From NCBI RefSeq assembly GCF_036846205.1, contig NZ_DAIUCK010000084.1, forward strand, positions 1 through 14,583: a DNA stretch of 14,583 nt. The letters run 5' to 3'. This document shows positions 1 to 8,059 of the stretch, piece by piece. A model generated the notes under the pieces. It was not told the origin of the DNA, searched no databases, and was given only the letters and a program-made list of their open reading frames with translations. The translations under genes were made by a program, and so were the position numbers. Every line of letters begins with the position of its first letter. Positions within the stretch are counted from its first letter, which is position 1. The stretch comes from Rhabdothermincola sp036846205 (GTDB lineage: Bacteria > Actinomycetota > Acidimicrobiia > Acidimicrobiales > Acidimicrobilacustridaceae).

Positions 1-31
1 GTGCCGGTTGGGGAGAGAAACGGGCAAACGC

Positions 32-37
32 TAGGTT
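32..37 (+). promoter_or_regulatory. Probable leaderless promoter of folD (-10 TAGGTT)
   Basis: TAGGTT matches the actinobacterial TANNNT -10 element and ends 9 nt before the folD ATG at 47. A TTGGGG at 8-13 could be the -35 element, with an 18-bp spacer. No Shine-Dalgarno sequence is visible before the ATG, so a transcript starting at or within a few bases of the start codon fits best. The call rests on the motif and its recurrence before other genes here. Confidence 0.5.
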
Positions 38-46
38 CGCCACCGC

Positions 47-907
47 ATGACGGCACGGACGCTCGACGGGGAACTGGTCGCCTCGCTCATCAAGGAACAG
101 CTCGCGGCGCGCATCGCGGTGCTCGCCGAGCGAGGCATCCGGCCGGGGCTGGGCACCATCCTCGTGGGTGACGATCCACCCTCGGCCAACTACGTGGCCA
201 TGAAGCACCGCGATTCCCAGGCGCTCGGCATGGCCTCCTTCGAGGTGCACCTCGGTGCCGACGCCACCCACGACGAAGTGCTCACCGCGGTGCGCCAGTT
301 CAACGCCAATCCCGAGGTCGACGCGTACATCGTCCAGTATCCGTTCCCCCCGCACCTCGACTACGAGGCCATCCTGCTGGAGGTCGACCCCGCCAAGGAC
401 GCCGACGGCCTGCACCCGGTCAACCTCGGCAAGCTGGTGCAGGGCATCGACGCCCCGCTGGCGTGCACCCCGGCGGGCATCCAGCGGCTGCTCGAGCACT
501 ACGAGATCCCGATCGCCGGGCGCCACGTGGTGATCGTGGGCCGGGGGCTTACGATCGGCCGGCCGCTGGCCAACCTGCTCTCCCTCAAGCGACCAAACGC
601 CAACGCGGCGGTGACCGTGGTGCACACCGGCATCGCCGACCTCGCCGCGTACACCCGCCAGGCCGACATCCTCGTCGCCGCCGCCGGCTCACCGGGGCTC
701 ATCACCGCGGAGATGGTCAAGCCCGGTGCGGTCATCGTCGCCGCTGGAGTGAGCTTCGAGGGGCGCAAGCTGCTCTCCGACGTCGCCGACGAGGTGGCGG
801 AGGTCGCCGGGTGGTTGTCACCCCGCATCGGTGGAGTCGGCCCCATGACCCGGGCCATGCTCATGTCGAACACCGTGGATGCCGCCGAGCGGCGAGCCGG
901 TCGCTAG
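47..907 (+). CDS. folD: Bifunctional methylenetetrahydrofolate dehydrogenase / methenyltetrahydrofolate cyclohydrolase
   Basis: FolD interconverts 5,10-methylene-THF, 5,10-methenyl-THF and 10-formyl-THF in the cytosol, supplying one-carbon units for purines, formyl-methionine and, through MetF, methionine. The 286-residue length is normal. Catalytic Tyr49 and Lys53 lie in the SANYVAMK segment, Gln97 in VQYPFP and Asp120 in KDADG, followed by CTPAG at about 140. The NADP-binding Rossmann domain covers roughly 140-260, and GGVGPMT at 262-268 is intact. Several normally conserved spots differ: the GRSxxVGxP loop reads GRGLTIGRP (Gly167 for Ser), the usual IDVG reads VAAG, the GDV segment reads SDV, and TPVPGG reads SPRIGG. 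These changes sit around the cofactor pocket and may mark a divergent clade. The start at 47 fits the -10 element just upstream. The gene ends 10 nt before the next start. Confidence 0.93.
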   Translation: MTARTLDGELVASLIKEQLAARIAVLAERGIRPGLGTILVGDDPPSANYVAMKHRDSQALGMASFEVHLGADATHDEVLTAVRQFNANPEVDAYIVQYPFPPHLDYEAILLEVDPAKDADGLHPVNLGKLVQGIDAPLACTPAGIQRLLEHYEIPIAGRHVVIVGRGLTIGRPLANLLSLKRPNANAAVTVVHTGIADLAAYTRQADILVAAAGSPGLITAEMVKPGAVIVAAGVSFEGRKLLSDVADEVAEVAGWLSPRIGGVGPMTRAMLMSNTVDAAERRAGR

Positions 908-910
908 CGT
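905..910 (+). promoter_or_regulatory. Possible leaderless -10 (TAGCGT) overlapping the folD stop codon
   Basis: The TAG stop of folD forms the first three bases of TAGCGT, which lies 7 nt before the ATG at 918. The downstream gene has no Shine-Dalgarno sequence. No convincing -35 is seen at 17-19 bp spacing, so this is weaker than the folD, icd and TauE promoters. Confidence 0.35.
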
Positions 911-917
911 CCCGCCG

Positions 918-1772
918 ATGCCCGAGTCCTTCGCCGCTGCCACCGCGGTCACCCCGTCGCCTGGCGTGCCGGGCCGGTTCGATGTCCACATCCCTCCCAG
1001 CTGGTCGACACCGGGCGGGGTGCACGGCGGCATGCTCGTGGCCGCCGGTCTCCGCGCTGCTCGGGAGGCCACCGACCGGCCGGAGTTGGCGATGCGCCTG
1101 GCGCACGCGGTGTTCCTCGCCCCGCCGAGCAACGACCTGTTCTTCGACGTGGTCTCGTTGCGGCAGGGCAAGCGCAGCGCGCACGTGCGCGTCACCGGCA
1201 CCTGCGGGCAGCAGGACCACGCCGCCATCGACCTGACCGTCGTGTTCACCGCGGATGGGGAGTCCCCGGCCTGGCTGGATGCTCGGCATCCCGACGTGCC
1301 GTCGCCTGAGCAGCTGCCGAGCGAGAGCGGCTTCGGTGTGCCCGCCCACGGCGGCCCGATCCCCCCACCGCCGCTGTTCGACCACCTCGACGTCCGCTCG
1401 GTGATCGGCATGGTGCCGTGGGCCGAGGGCTGGACGCCCGACCAGCCGGCGCGCCACGTCCGCTGGAACCGCTATCTCGAGACTCCTCGGTGCCCGGACG
1501 GTTCCATCGACCCCCTGGGGCTGCTGCCCTTCGCGGACCTGCCGGGCCCGGCGGTGTGGGTGAAGGGCCGCCCCGGGGAGATGCCGATGTTCTTCCTCTC
1601 CCTCGACCTGTCGATCAGCTTCCTCGAGCCGGTCCCTGAGGAATGGGTGCTCACCGACATCCGGGCCAGGTGGGTGGGATCGGGTCATGTCTACGCGGAG
1701 ACCGACCTGTGGTCGGGTGGCCGGCTGGTCGCCACCTCGACCCAGACGATGCTTCGTCGCATCGTCCCCTGA
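918..1772 (+). CDS. Acyl-CoA thioesterase-like protein (double hotdog fold)
   Basis: This 284-residue protein resembles the thioesterase-superfamily double-hotdog proteins (TesB/4HBT-like), which hydrolyse acyl-CoA thioesters in the cytosol. The first hotdog covers about 15-115, with the helix-start motif GGVHGGMLVAAGLRAA at about 33-48; its His-Gly-Gly segment is typical of the fold. A Pro-rich linker (about 138-155) leads to a second hotdog in which the LSLDLSISFLEP strand and the VYAETDLWSGGRLVATSTQTMLRR strand pair are recognisable. I use the ATG at 918 rather than the in-frame ATG at 879, because the latter lies inside folD and the first 13 residues it adds have no family character. The substrate cannot be read from sequence. 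It sits between two folate genes, but nothing ties it to folate chemistry. Confidence 0.72.
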   Translation: MPESFAAATAVTPSPGVPGRFDVHIPPSWSTPGGVHGGMLVAAGLRAAREATDRPELAMRLAHAVFLAPPSNDLFFDVVSLRQGKRSAHVRVTGTCGQQDHAAIDLTVVFTADGESPAWLDARHPDVPSPEQLPSESGFGVPAHGGPIPPPPLFDHLDVRSVIGMVPWAEGWTPDQPARHVRWNRYLETPRCPDGSIDPLGLLPFADLPGPAVWVKGRPGEMPMFFLSLDLSISFLEPVPEEWVLTDIRARWVGSGHVYAETDLWSGGRLVATSTQTMLRRIVP

Positions 1773-1777
1773 CCACC

Positions 1778-1783
1778 TAGCCT
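1778..1783 (+). promoter_or_regulatory. Probable leaderless -10 (TAGCCT) of metF
   Basis: TAGCCT lies 7 nt before the GTG start of metF, within the 18-nt gap after the thioesterase stop. There is no Shine-Dalgarno sequence in that gap. The same hexamer precedes icd and the tRNA gene. The -35 region (about 1753-1758) is weak. Confidence 0.4.
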
Positions 1784-1790
1784 CTCGTTC

Positions 1791-2666
1791 GTGACGTACA
1801 TCCGGGACCTGCTGGCGGCCGGCCGCACCTTCTCGTTCGAGTTCTTCCCCCCGAAGACCGACGAAGCCGCCCGGGAGCTGGAAAAGACGCTCCGCGAGCT
1901 CGAGCCCCTGCATCCGTCCTTCGTCTCGGTCACCTACGGCGCGGGTGGATCGACCCGCGATCGCACCCGCGACATCGTCGTGCACATCGAACGTGACACG
2001 ACGATGACCGCGATGGCGCATCTCACGTGCATCGCGCACACCCGCGAGCAGCTCTCGCAGATCATCTCGGAGTACCAGCAGGCGGGGGTCCGCAATCTGC
2101 TGGCGCTGGCCGGCGACCCACCGGCGGACGTGGACGACTACCCCCATGACCTGCGCTACGCCTACGAGCTCGTCGAGCTGATCAGGGAGCACGACGACTT
2201 CTCCATCGGGGTGGCGGCGCACCCCGAGCTGCATCCCCGCTCGCCGGACCGGGAGAGCGATCGCCGGCACCTGGCCGAGAAGCTGGCCCTGGCCGACTTC
2301 GCCATCACCCAGTTCTTCTTCGAGCCGGAACCGTACCTGCGCATGATCGACGAGCTCGATGCCCTGGGATGCTCGAAGCCGGTGATCCCCGGGGTGATCC
2401 CGGTGACGAACGTGAAGCAGGTGGAGCGTTTCGCCCAGCTCGCCGGGGCAGAGTTCCCCCGGCATCTCGCAGCTCGCTTCGAAGCCGTCGCCGACGATCC
2501 GGCCGCGGTGCGGGCTATCGGGGTGGAGATCGCCACTGACCTGTGCCAGCGGCTGCTGGCGGAGGGTGTGCCGGGCGTGCACTTCTACACACTGAACCGC
2601 TCCCGCGCCACCCGCGAGATCTACGCCAACCTGGGCCTCGGCGCAGGAAGTGGCGAGCAGCCCTGA
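1791..2666 (+). CDS. metF: 5,10-methylenetetrahydrofolate reductase
   Basis: MetF is a flavoprotein that reduces 5,10-methylene-THF to 5-methyl-THF, the methyl donor for methionine synthesis, so it uses a product of the nearby folD. The 291 residues form the single FAD-binding TIM barrel of bacterial MetF. The sequence shows SFEFFPPK (15-22, with the conserved catalytic Glu17), FVSVTYGAGGSTRDRT (44-59), AHLTC (76-80), a conserved Asp109 in LALAGD where most members read ALRGD, AITQFFFEPEPYLR (171-184), IPGVIPVT (199-206) and GVHFYTLNRS (262-271). Translation starts at GTG 1791, supported by the upstream -10 hexamer and by family length. Transcription probably ends at the hairpin immediately after the stop. 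Confidence 0.95.
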   Translation: MTYIRDLLAAGRTFSFEFFPPKTDEAARELEKTLRELEPLHPSFVSVTYGAGGSTRDRTRDIVVHIERDTTMTAMAHLTCIAHTREQLSQIISEYQQAGVRNLLALAGDPPADVDDYPHDLRYAYELVELIREHDDFSIGVAAHPELHPRSPDRESDRRHLAEKLALADFAITQFFFEPEPYLRMIDELDALGCSKPVIPGVIPVTNVKQVERFAQLAGAEFPRHLAARFEAVADDPAAVRAIGVEIATDLCQRLLAEGVPGVHFYTLNRSRATREIYANLGLGAGSGEQP

Positions 2667-2695
2667 CCGGCCCCGGTCGGCAAGGGGTTGGCCGG
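2667..2695 (+). terminator. Hairpin directly after metF
   Basis: CCGGCC (2667-2672) pairs with GGCCGG (2690-2695), and the stem can extend with CC/GG pairs past a two-base bulge. It begins at the base after the metF TGA. There is no T-run, as is common for high-GC actinobacterial terminators, so the role is inferred from position. Confidence 0.4.
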
Positions 2696-2720
2696 AGAGC
2701 TGACCCGGCCGGGCGCCCAC

Positions 2721-2768
2721 ACTTGTCTTGAACTTGTCTTGCCCCGTCGGCGCTGCCGCCGGTAGCCT
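2721..2768 (+). promoter_or_regulatory. icd promoter with tandem 10-mer repeat
   Basis: TAGCCT at 2763-2768 ends 6 nt before the icd ATG and is the likely -10 of a leaderless transcript. TTGCCC at 2739-2744 is a candidate -35 with an 18-bp spacer. Just upstream, ACTTGTCTTG occurs twice (2721-2730 and 2732-2741), an 11-bp period that puts both copies on the same helix face. The second copy overlaps the -35, so the pair could bind a regulator or offer alternative -35 hexamers. Confidence 0.5.
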
Positions 2769-2774
2769 CGGCTC

Positions 2775-3971
<1,197 letters not shown>

Positions 3972-3972
3972 G

Positions 3973-4003
3973 CGGCGACGCGCCGCCGGCCTGCCCGTCG
4001 CCG
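3973..4003. terminator. Bidirectional hairpin between convergent icd and solute-binding protein genes
   Basis: CGGCGACG (3973-3980) and CGTCGCCG (3996-4003) form a perfect 8-bp stem around a 15-nt loop, filling most of the 42-bp gap between two convergent stop codons. It has no T-tract on either side. Position and symmetry suggest it serves both transcripts. Confidence 0.5.
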
Positions 4004-4013
4004 GCGTGGCCGG

Positions 4014-5696
4014 TCAGCCGGTCAGCCAGGTCTGGGTCAGGCGGGTGACCATCGAGAAGCTCCCCGGGCCGCCCATGGGCCAGGAGGCCTGCCCGTCGGG
4101 GAGCGGGCCGTTGGTGATGCCCCGCACGCTGGTCGACGCCCCGATCACGGGTTGCGAGTAGTCGAGCCAGACGTAGGGGATGTCCTCGGCGAAGCGTCGC
4201 TGCACCTCGTCGTACGCGGCCTTCCGCTCGTCGACGTCCTGGGTGGAGCGAGCCCGGGTCAGTGCGGCGTCGGTGGCCGGGTCCTCGTGGCGGGGGAAGT
4301 TCAGGCTGATCGAGCCCACCGGCGCGGAGGTCTCCGAGAGCCACCAGACCTGCTCGTAGTCCGGGTCGGGGGAGCCGAACTGGGCCCACAGGATGGCCTG
4401 GTAGTTCCCGAGCACGCCGTCGAGGATGTAGGTGGAGGCCTCCACCTGCTTGATGTCGACCCGCATGCCCACCTGCTCCCAGGCGGCCTTGAGGAACTCG
4501 CCCTGTTGCCTGGCGGTGGAGGTCGCCCCGACCGAGAGCGTGAACGAGAGCGGTTGGCCGGTGGCTTCCTGGTAGGCGGCGACCTCAGCCCGGGCGCTCT
4601 CGAGGTCGAAGGCTGGGAGCCGGATGTCGCTGTACCACCTCGAGCCAGGCCGGAACAGCGTGTAGGCGGGCTGGGTCACCCCCTCGGCGATCACGTCGAC
4701 CCAGGATCGGGCGTCGGTGGCGGTGGCGATGGCCCGGCGGGCGTGGAGGTTGTCGAACGGCGGCGCGGCGAGGTTCAACATCACGAAGCTCACCTCGGTC
4801 TGGCCGTGCTGCTCGACGAGCTGGATCCGCCCCTGGCCGGCCAGGTCCCGGAGCCGCTTGACCGAGGTGGCGGCGCTGGTCCAGGTCATGTCGACGTCGC
4901 CGGTCTCCAGGGCGTTGACTCGTTGCGAGTCGTCGGTGATGGGCCGGAAGACGATCCGGTCCAGATAGGGGAGCGGCTGCCCGGCCTCGTCGCGGCGCCA
5001 GTAGTCCGGGTTGCGCTCCACCACCAGCTCTTTGTCCGGGGTCCACGACACGAACCGGAACGGGCCGGTGCCGATCGGGTGGCGGCTCGAGTCGGGGTCG
5101 TCGAGCTGGGCGGGGGCGGGCACCGCGCCGGCTTGCCCGGTGAGCACCACCGGGAACGACGACCACGGCTCGCGCATGGTGACCACGACGGTCAGCGGGT
5201 CGGGGGCGGACACCCCGCTCACGGGCGCGATGGCGTTACGGGTCAACGGTGACTGCTGGTGCCCTTCGATGGCCCGGATCACGGCGCCGGCGTCGAGGGG
5301 CTGGCCGTTGTGGAACCGCACGCCGGGACGCAACCGGATCGTCCACTCGGTGAAGTCCGCGTTGGGGACGAACGCCTCGGCGAGGTAGGGCACGGCCATG
5401 CCCTCCGCGTCGTAGGCGGCCAGGGGATCGAAGATCGTGAGACCCACCTCGGTGCCGTCGCCCGCCCAGCGGTTGACGGTGGGGTTCCAGCCGTCCGACT
5501 CGCTGGCCAGCGCGTAGCGCAAGGTCCCCCCCGAGCGCGGTGGTCCCTCGCTGGGCAGTGTGACGTCGGCTCCCGCCCCGGCGGCGGCGGCGGTCGTGCC
5601 GTCGGTCGAGCCGCCGCCACAGGCCGCGACTCCCAGCAGCAGTGCCAGCACGAGCGCGGCCGGTACCGCGCGGCGGGCCCTCCGATCCGTCCCCAT
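4014..5696 (-). CDS. ABC transporter substrate-binding lipoprotein, family 5 (peptide/nickel type)
   Basis: This 560-residue protein is an extracytoplasmic solute-binding protein of the SBP_bac_5 family, which captures oligopeptides or other small solutes for an ABC importer. Residues 1-26 form a lipoprotein signal peptide: basic MGTDRRARRA, a hydrophobic stretch, and Cys26 in VAAC as the lipidation site. A low-complexity Gly/Ala/Thr tether follows to about residue 45. Family signatures are RLRPGVRFHNGQPLDAGAVI in the first third, HPIGTGPFRFVSW near residue 210 and NPDYWRRDE after it. The start is the ATG preceded by GAGGGGGAACC, a purine-rich ribosome site, and it places the signal peptide at the N-terminus; an in-frame extension upstream has no such logic. 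No permease or ATPase of an importer lies nearby, so it is an orphan here. The ligand is unknown. Confidence 0.88.
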   Translation of the reverse strand: MGTDRRARRAVPAALVLALLLGVAACGGGSTDGTTAAAAGAGADVTLPSEGPPRSGGTLRYALASESDGWNPTVNRWAGDGTEVGLTIFDPLAAYDAEGMAVPYLAEAFVPNADFTEWTIRLRPGVRFHNGQPLDAGAVIRAIEGHQQSPLTRNAIAPVSGVSAPDPLTVVVTMREPWSSFPVVLTGQAGAVPAPAQLDDPDSSRHPIGTGPFRFVSWTPDKELVVERNPDYWRRDEAGQPLPYLDRIVFRPITDDSQRVNALETGDVDMTWTSAATSVKRLRDLAGQGRIQLVEQHGQTEVSFVMLNLAAPPFDNLHARRAIATATDARSWVDVIAEGVTQPAYTLFRPGSRWYSDIRLPAFDLESARAEVAAYQEATGQPLSFTLSVGATSTARQQGEFLKAAWEQVGMRVDIKQVEASTYILDGVLGNYQAILWAQFGSPDPDYEQVWWLSETSAPVGSISLNFPRHEDPATDAALTRARSTQDVDERKAAYDEVQRRFAEDIPYVWLDYSQPVIGASTSVRGITNGPLPDGQASWPMGGPGSFSMVTRLTQTWLTG

Positions 5697-5835
5697 GGTT
5701 CCCCCTCGGTTCCGGTGAGCAGGAGCATCATCGCACCTGCCGGGGCCCTCCGCCGGTCGCGACGCGGGAGCGGGGCGCGGATCGGGTCGAGATGCCAGAC
5801 TGCGGACGCTGCCGGACGAGGAGGTTCGTGAGGGC
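5697..5835. promoter_or_regulatory. Divergent promoter region between lipoprotein and hydrolase genes
   Basis: This 139-bp gap must hold promoters for both divergent genes. A Shine-Dalgarno GAGGAGG lies at 5818-5824 for the hydrolase, and a purine-rich AGGGGG lies just before the lipoprotein ATG on the other strand. I see no clear TANNNT/-35 pair on either strand. These two genes therefore use leadered messages, unlike the folate and icd genes. Confidence 0.4.
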
Positions 5836-6933
5836 ATGGTGATGGGGAACCGCCCTGAGGTGCGCACCGCTCCTGCCCCCATCGCGCTGGTGGACGTGGT
5901 GGGCCTGGCGCAACAGTCGATCAACGCCTTGGCCCGGGTGCCCTTCCGCCGCCCCTGGCAGGGTGTGGGCACTCTCATGGGCAACCTCGGGGCGTCGGTC
6001 ACCCGGGAGGTGGTCCGGACCTTCATGGGCTACTCGTCGTCGTTGCCCATCGATGAGTTCCGCTCGATCGAGCTGCTGCTCGACTCGTTGTGCGGGCTGG
6101 TCATGCCCCCGGTGGTCAGCGCCTTGGACGTCGACACCGAGGAGGCGAGCGTCGGTGGCGTGCCCGGGATCTGGTACCGGCCCCGCGCCGGGCGGCCGCC
6201 GGCCACCATCCTCTATCTCCACGGTGGCGGCTACATCGGCACGTCGCCTCGGATGTACGCGGCCTTCACCGCCACCTTGGCCCGGGAGACGGGATGCGAG
6301 GTCTTCGTGGCCGACTACCGGCTGGCACCCGAGTTCCCGTTCCCGGCGGACGTGGAGGACGCGCTGCGCGTGCTCGAGGCGTTGGTCGCGGACGGCATCG
6401 AACCGGATCGCATCTTTCTGGCCGGCGATTCGGGCGGCGGAGGCGTGGCCAGCACGGCCATGCTCACACTGGTGCGGTCGGCGACCGGGCAGGTTCCTGG
6501 CGGGATGATCCTGTTCTCGCCGGAGGTGGACCTGAAGCTCGACGAGCCCTCGGTCACGGAGAACGCGCCGTTCGACGTCCTGCCGTGGAACATCCCGACC
6601 TCGGCCTACCTGCACGGCTTCGATGCCAGCAGCGAGTTCGTCTCACCGGTCAACGCGAACCTGCGCGGCTACCCACCCACCTTCGTCGCCTGGGGCGACG
6701 AGGAGATGTTCCGGGACCCGATCCGCCGGTTCGTGGAACGTCTGGCGGAGGCCGGAGTCGATCACGTGGCGATGGAAGAACGGGGGATGTTCCACGTGTT
6801 CCCGATCCTCATGCCCTGGGCCGACCAGAGCCGCCGGGTCTATCGGGCGGTCCGGGACTTCGTGCACCAGCGCTTGCCGGGCGTGGTGTCGACGACGCCG
6901 CCGGTGGGGCCACTGCGGTCTCCCGCACGCTGA
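5836..6933 (+). CDS. Alpha/beta hydrolase of the hormone-sensitive lipase family
   Basis: Probable cytosolic carboxylesterase or lipase of 365 residues. The catalytic core starts near residue 105, with the oxyanion-hole motif HGGG at 129-132 (LYLHGGGYIG) and VADYRLAPEFPFP at 158-170, both hallmarks of the HSL family (esterase family IV). The nucleophile is Ser199 in GDSGG, the acid probably lies in WGDEEMFRD (286-294), and His320 in MFHVF completes the triad. An N-terminal region of about 100 residues precedes the core and probably forms a cap over the active site. The ATG at 5836 has GAGGAGG 11 nt upstream; an in-frame ATG at 5842 is less well placed. The substrate is not evident. The C-terminal 20 residues are Pro-rich and probably disordered. 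Confidence 0.85.
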   Translation: MVMGNRPEVRTAPAPIALVDVVGLAQQSINALARVPFRRPWQGVGTLMGNLGASVTREVVRTFMGYSSSLPIDEFRSIELLLDSLCGLVMPPVVSALDVDTEEASVGGVPGIWYRPRAGRPPATILYLHGGGYIGTSPRMYAAFTATLARETGCEVFVADYRLAPEFPFPADVEDALRVLEALVADGIEPDRIFLAGDSGGGGVASTAMLTLVRSATGQVPGGMILFSPEVDLKLDEPSVTENAPFDVLPWNIPTSAYLHGFDASSEFVSPVNANLRGYPPTFVAWGDEEMFRDPIRRFVERLAEAGVDHVAMEERGMFHVFPILMPWADQSRRVYRAVRDFVHQRLPGVVSTTPPVGPLRSPAR

Positions 6934-6951
6934 GCGCCGGCGCCGAGCGCT
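6933..6951 (+). terminator. Possible terminator hairpin after the hydrolase
   Basis: AGCGC (6933-6937) can pair with GCGCT (6947-6951), followed by TTCCT. The short GC stem overlaps the last base of the hydrolase stop codon. It is weak evidence, but this is the only stem before the next promoter. Confidence 0.3.
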
Positions 6952-7002
6952 TCCTCGACTCCCGGGGATCCCGCAGTGGCCCGCTGCCGATTACCTAGCT
7001 TC

Positions 7003-7032
7003 TTGACCAACATAGTGGGAAATGTCTAGTGT
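7003..7032 (+). promoter_or_regulatory. Leaderless promoter of the TauE/SafE gene
   Basis: TTGACC (7003-7008), an 18-bp spacer and TAGTGT (7027-7032) make the best sigma-70-type promoter in the window. The -10 ends 8 nt before the ATG at 7041, and there is no Shine-Dalgarno sequence. An in-frame GTG at 7029 lies inside the -10, which argues for 7041 as the true start. Confidence 0.65.
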
Positions 7033-7040
7033 GCGAGACC

Positions 7041-7943
7041 ATGCACGAGCTGGTGTTCGTCGCCCTGGCAGGATTCGCGGCGTCGTTCGTCGACGGCGCG
7101 CTCGGCATGGGCTTCGGCCCGACGTCGTCGACCATCCTGCTCGGTGCGGGGTTGAGCCCCGCCACCACCTCGACCACGGTGAACCTGGCCAAGGTGGCGA
7201 CGGGCGTGGCCGCGGCGGTCTCCCACTGGCGGTTCCGCAACATCGACCACCGCCTGGTGATCCGGCTGGCGGTCGCCGGATCGCTGGGCGCGGTGATCGG
7301 GGTGACGGTGCTCGCCAACATCGACGGCAAGACCCTCCGGCCGATCCTGGCCGCGATGCTGGTGGTGGTGGGGCTGCGGATCCTGTTGCGCTTCAGCCGC
7401 CCGCTGCCGGACGCCGACACCCCGCGGGAGGGTGTCGACGACTACGCCCACGACCCCCCGAGCATGCCGGCGTTCGACCAGCGCGGGACCGGGCTCGTCG
7501 CCGCCGCGGGTGGGGTGACCAATGGGCTGGTCGGCGCCTGGGGGCCGGTGGTCACGCCGTTCCTGCTGCACCGGGGTCTACGGCCCCGCTTCGCCGTGGG
7601 CTCGGTGAACACCGCGGAGGTCGCGGTGGCAGCGGTCTCGGCCGGCTCCCTGCTCGGCGCGCTGGGAGGTGGAGGTCTCGATCCCGGCGTGATCCTGGCC
7701 ATGCTCGGGGGTGGCGTCGTCGCCGCCCCCGTGGCCGCCCTTGCCATCCGCTTCGTCCCGGCGAGGGCGATGGGCCTGGCGGTGGGAGCGGTCCTGCTCC
7801 TCACCAACACCCGCGAGCTCGCCGACTGGGCTCACCTCTCCACCGGGCGATGGGTCGCCTACTTCCTCGTCCCGGTGCTGGTGGCGATCGCCGCTCTGGC
7901 CCCTCGCTGGTGGCCGGGGCGCGCCGCCGAGCCCACGTCCTGA
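7041..7943 (+). CDS. TauE/SafE (former DUF81) membrane exporter, probably for anions
   Basis: This 300-residue integral membrane protein has about eight hydrophobic segments. TauE/SafE members export sulfite, sulfoacetate or related organic anions, but many are uncharacterised. The family's internal duplication is visible. The N-terminal half carries GALGMGFGPTSSTILLGAGLSP followed by TTVNLAKVATG, and the C-terminal half carries GLVGAWGPVVTPFLLHRGLRP followed by VGSVNTAEVAVA. A charged loop with DDYAHDPPS separates the halves. I chose ATG 7041 because the promoter -10 overlaps the earlier GTG. No sulfur-oxidation or taurine genes are adjacent, so sulfite export is only one possibility. Confidence 0.82.
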   Translation: MHELVFVALAGFAASFVDGALGMGFGPTSSTILLGAGLSPATTSTTVNLAKVATGVAAAVSHWRFRNIDHRLVIRLAVAGSLGAVIGVTVLANIDGKTLRPILAAMLVVVGLRILLRFSRPLPDADTPREGVDDYAHDPPSMPAFDQRGTGLVAAAGGVTNGLVGAWGPVVTPFLLHRGLRPRFAVGSVNTAEVAVAAVSAGSLLGALGGGGLDPGVILAMLGGGVVAAPVAALAIRFVPARAMGLAVGAVLLLTNTRELADWAHLSTGRWVAYFLVPVLVAIAALAPRWWPGRAAEPTS

Positions 7944-7956
7944 GCGCGAGGTATCG

Positions 7957-7971
7957 GGCGGCCACGCCGCC
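7957..7971 (+). terminator. Hairpin after the TauE/SafE gene
   Basis: GGCGGC-CAC-GCCGCC is a perfect 6-bp stem with a 3-nt loop, 13 nt past the TGA. It separates the exporter from the ABC operon promoter. No T-run follows. Confidence 0.4.
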
Positions 7972-7995
7972 ACGTCTCACGGCGCCGGCCCGGGG

Positions 7996-8040
7996 TTGTT
8001 GATGGCGACACCCCGTCGATATGTTGGCGACACCACGTCG
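7996..8040 (+). promoter_or_regulatory. Promoter and tandem operator of the ABC-TetR operon
   Basis: TTGTTG (7996-8001), an 18-bp spacer and TATGTT (8020-8025) form a plausible promoter. Two near-identical elements, CGAC-ACCCC-GTCG (8006-8018) and CGAC-ACCAC-GTCG (8028-8040), flank the -10; their starts are 22 bp apart, about two helical turns. One lies in the spacer, the other over the expected transcription start. Each is an interrupted palindrome, as expected for a TetR-type dimer. The repressor gene is the third gene of the same operon, so autoregulation is the natural reading (inference). Confidence 0.6.
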
Positions 8041-8059
8041 ACAACAAGGAGGTGTGCAG

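Noticed and set aside
2663..2674. CTGACCGGCCCC after metF, 11 of 12 identical to the IS3 terminal repeat
   Set aside because: It is part of the metF hairpin and has no transposase sequence or partner repeat nearby; chance similarity is likely in GC-rich DNA.
4152..5252. A 366-codon + strand frame opposite the solute-binding protein gene
   Set aside because: Its Gly/Val/His/Arg-rich composition and lack of motifs mark it as a shadow of the lipoprotein gene.
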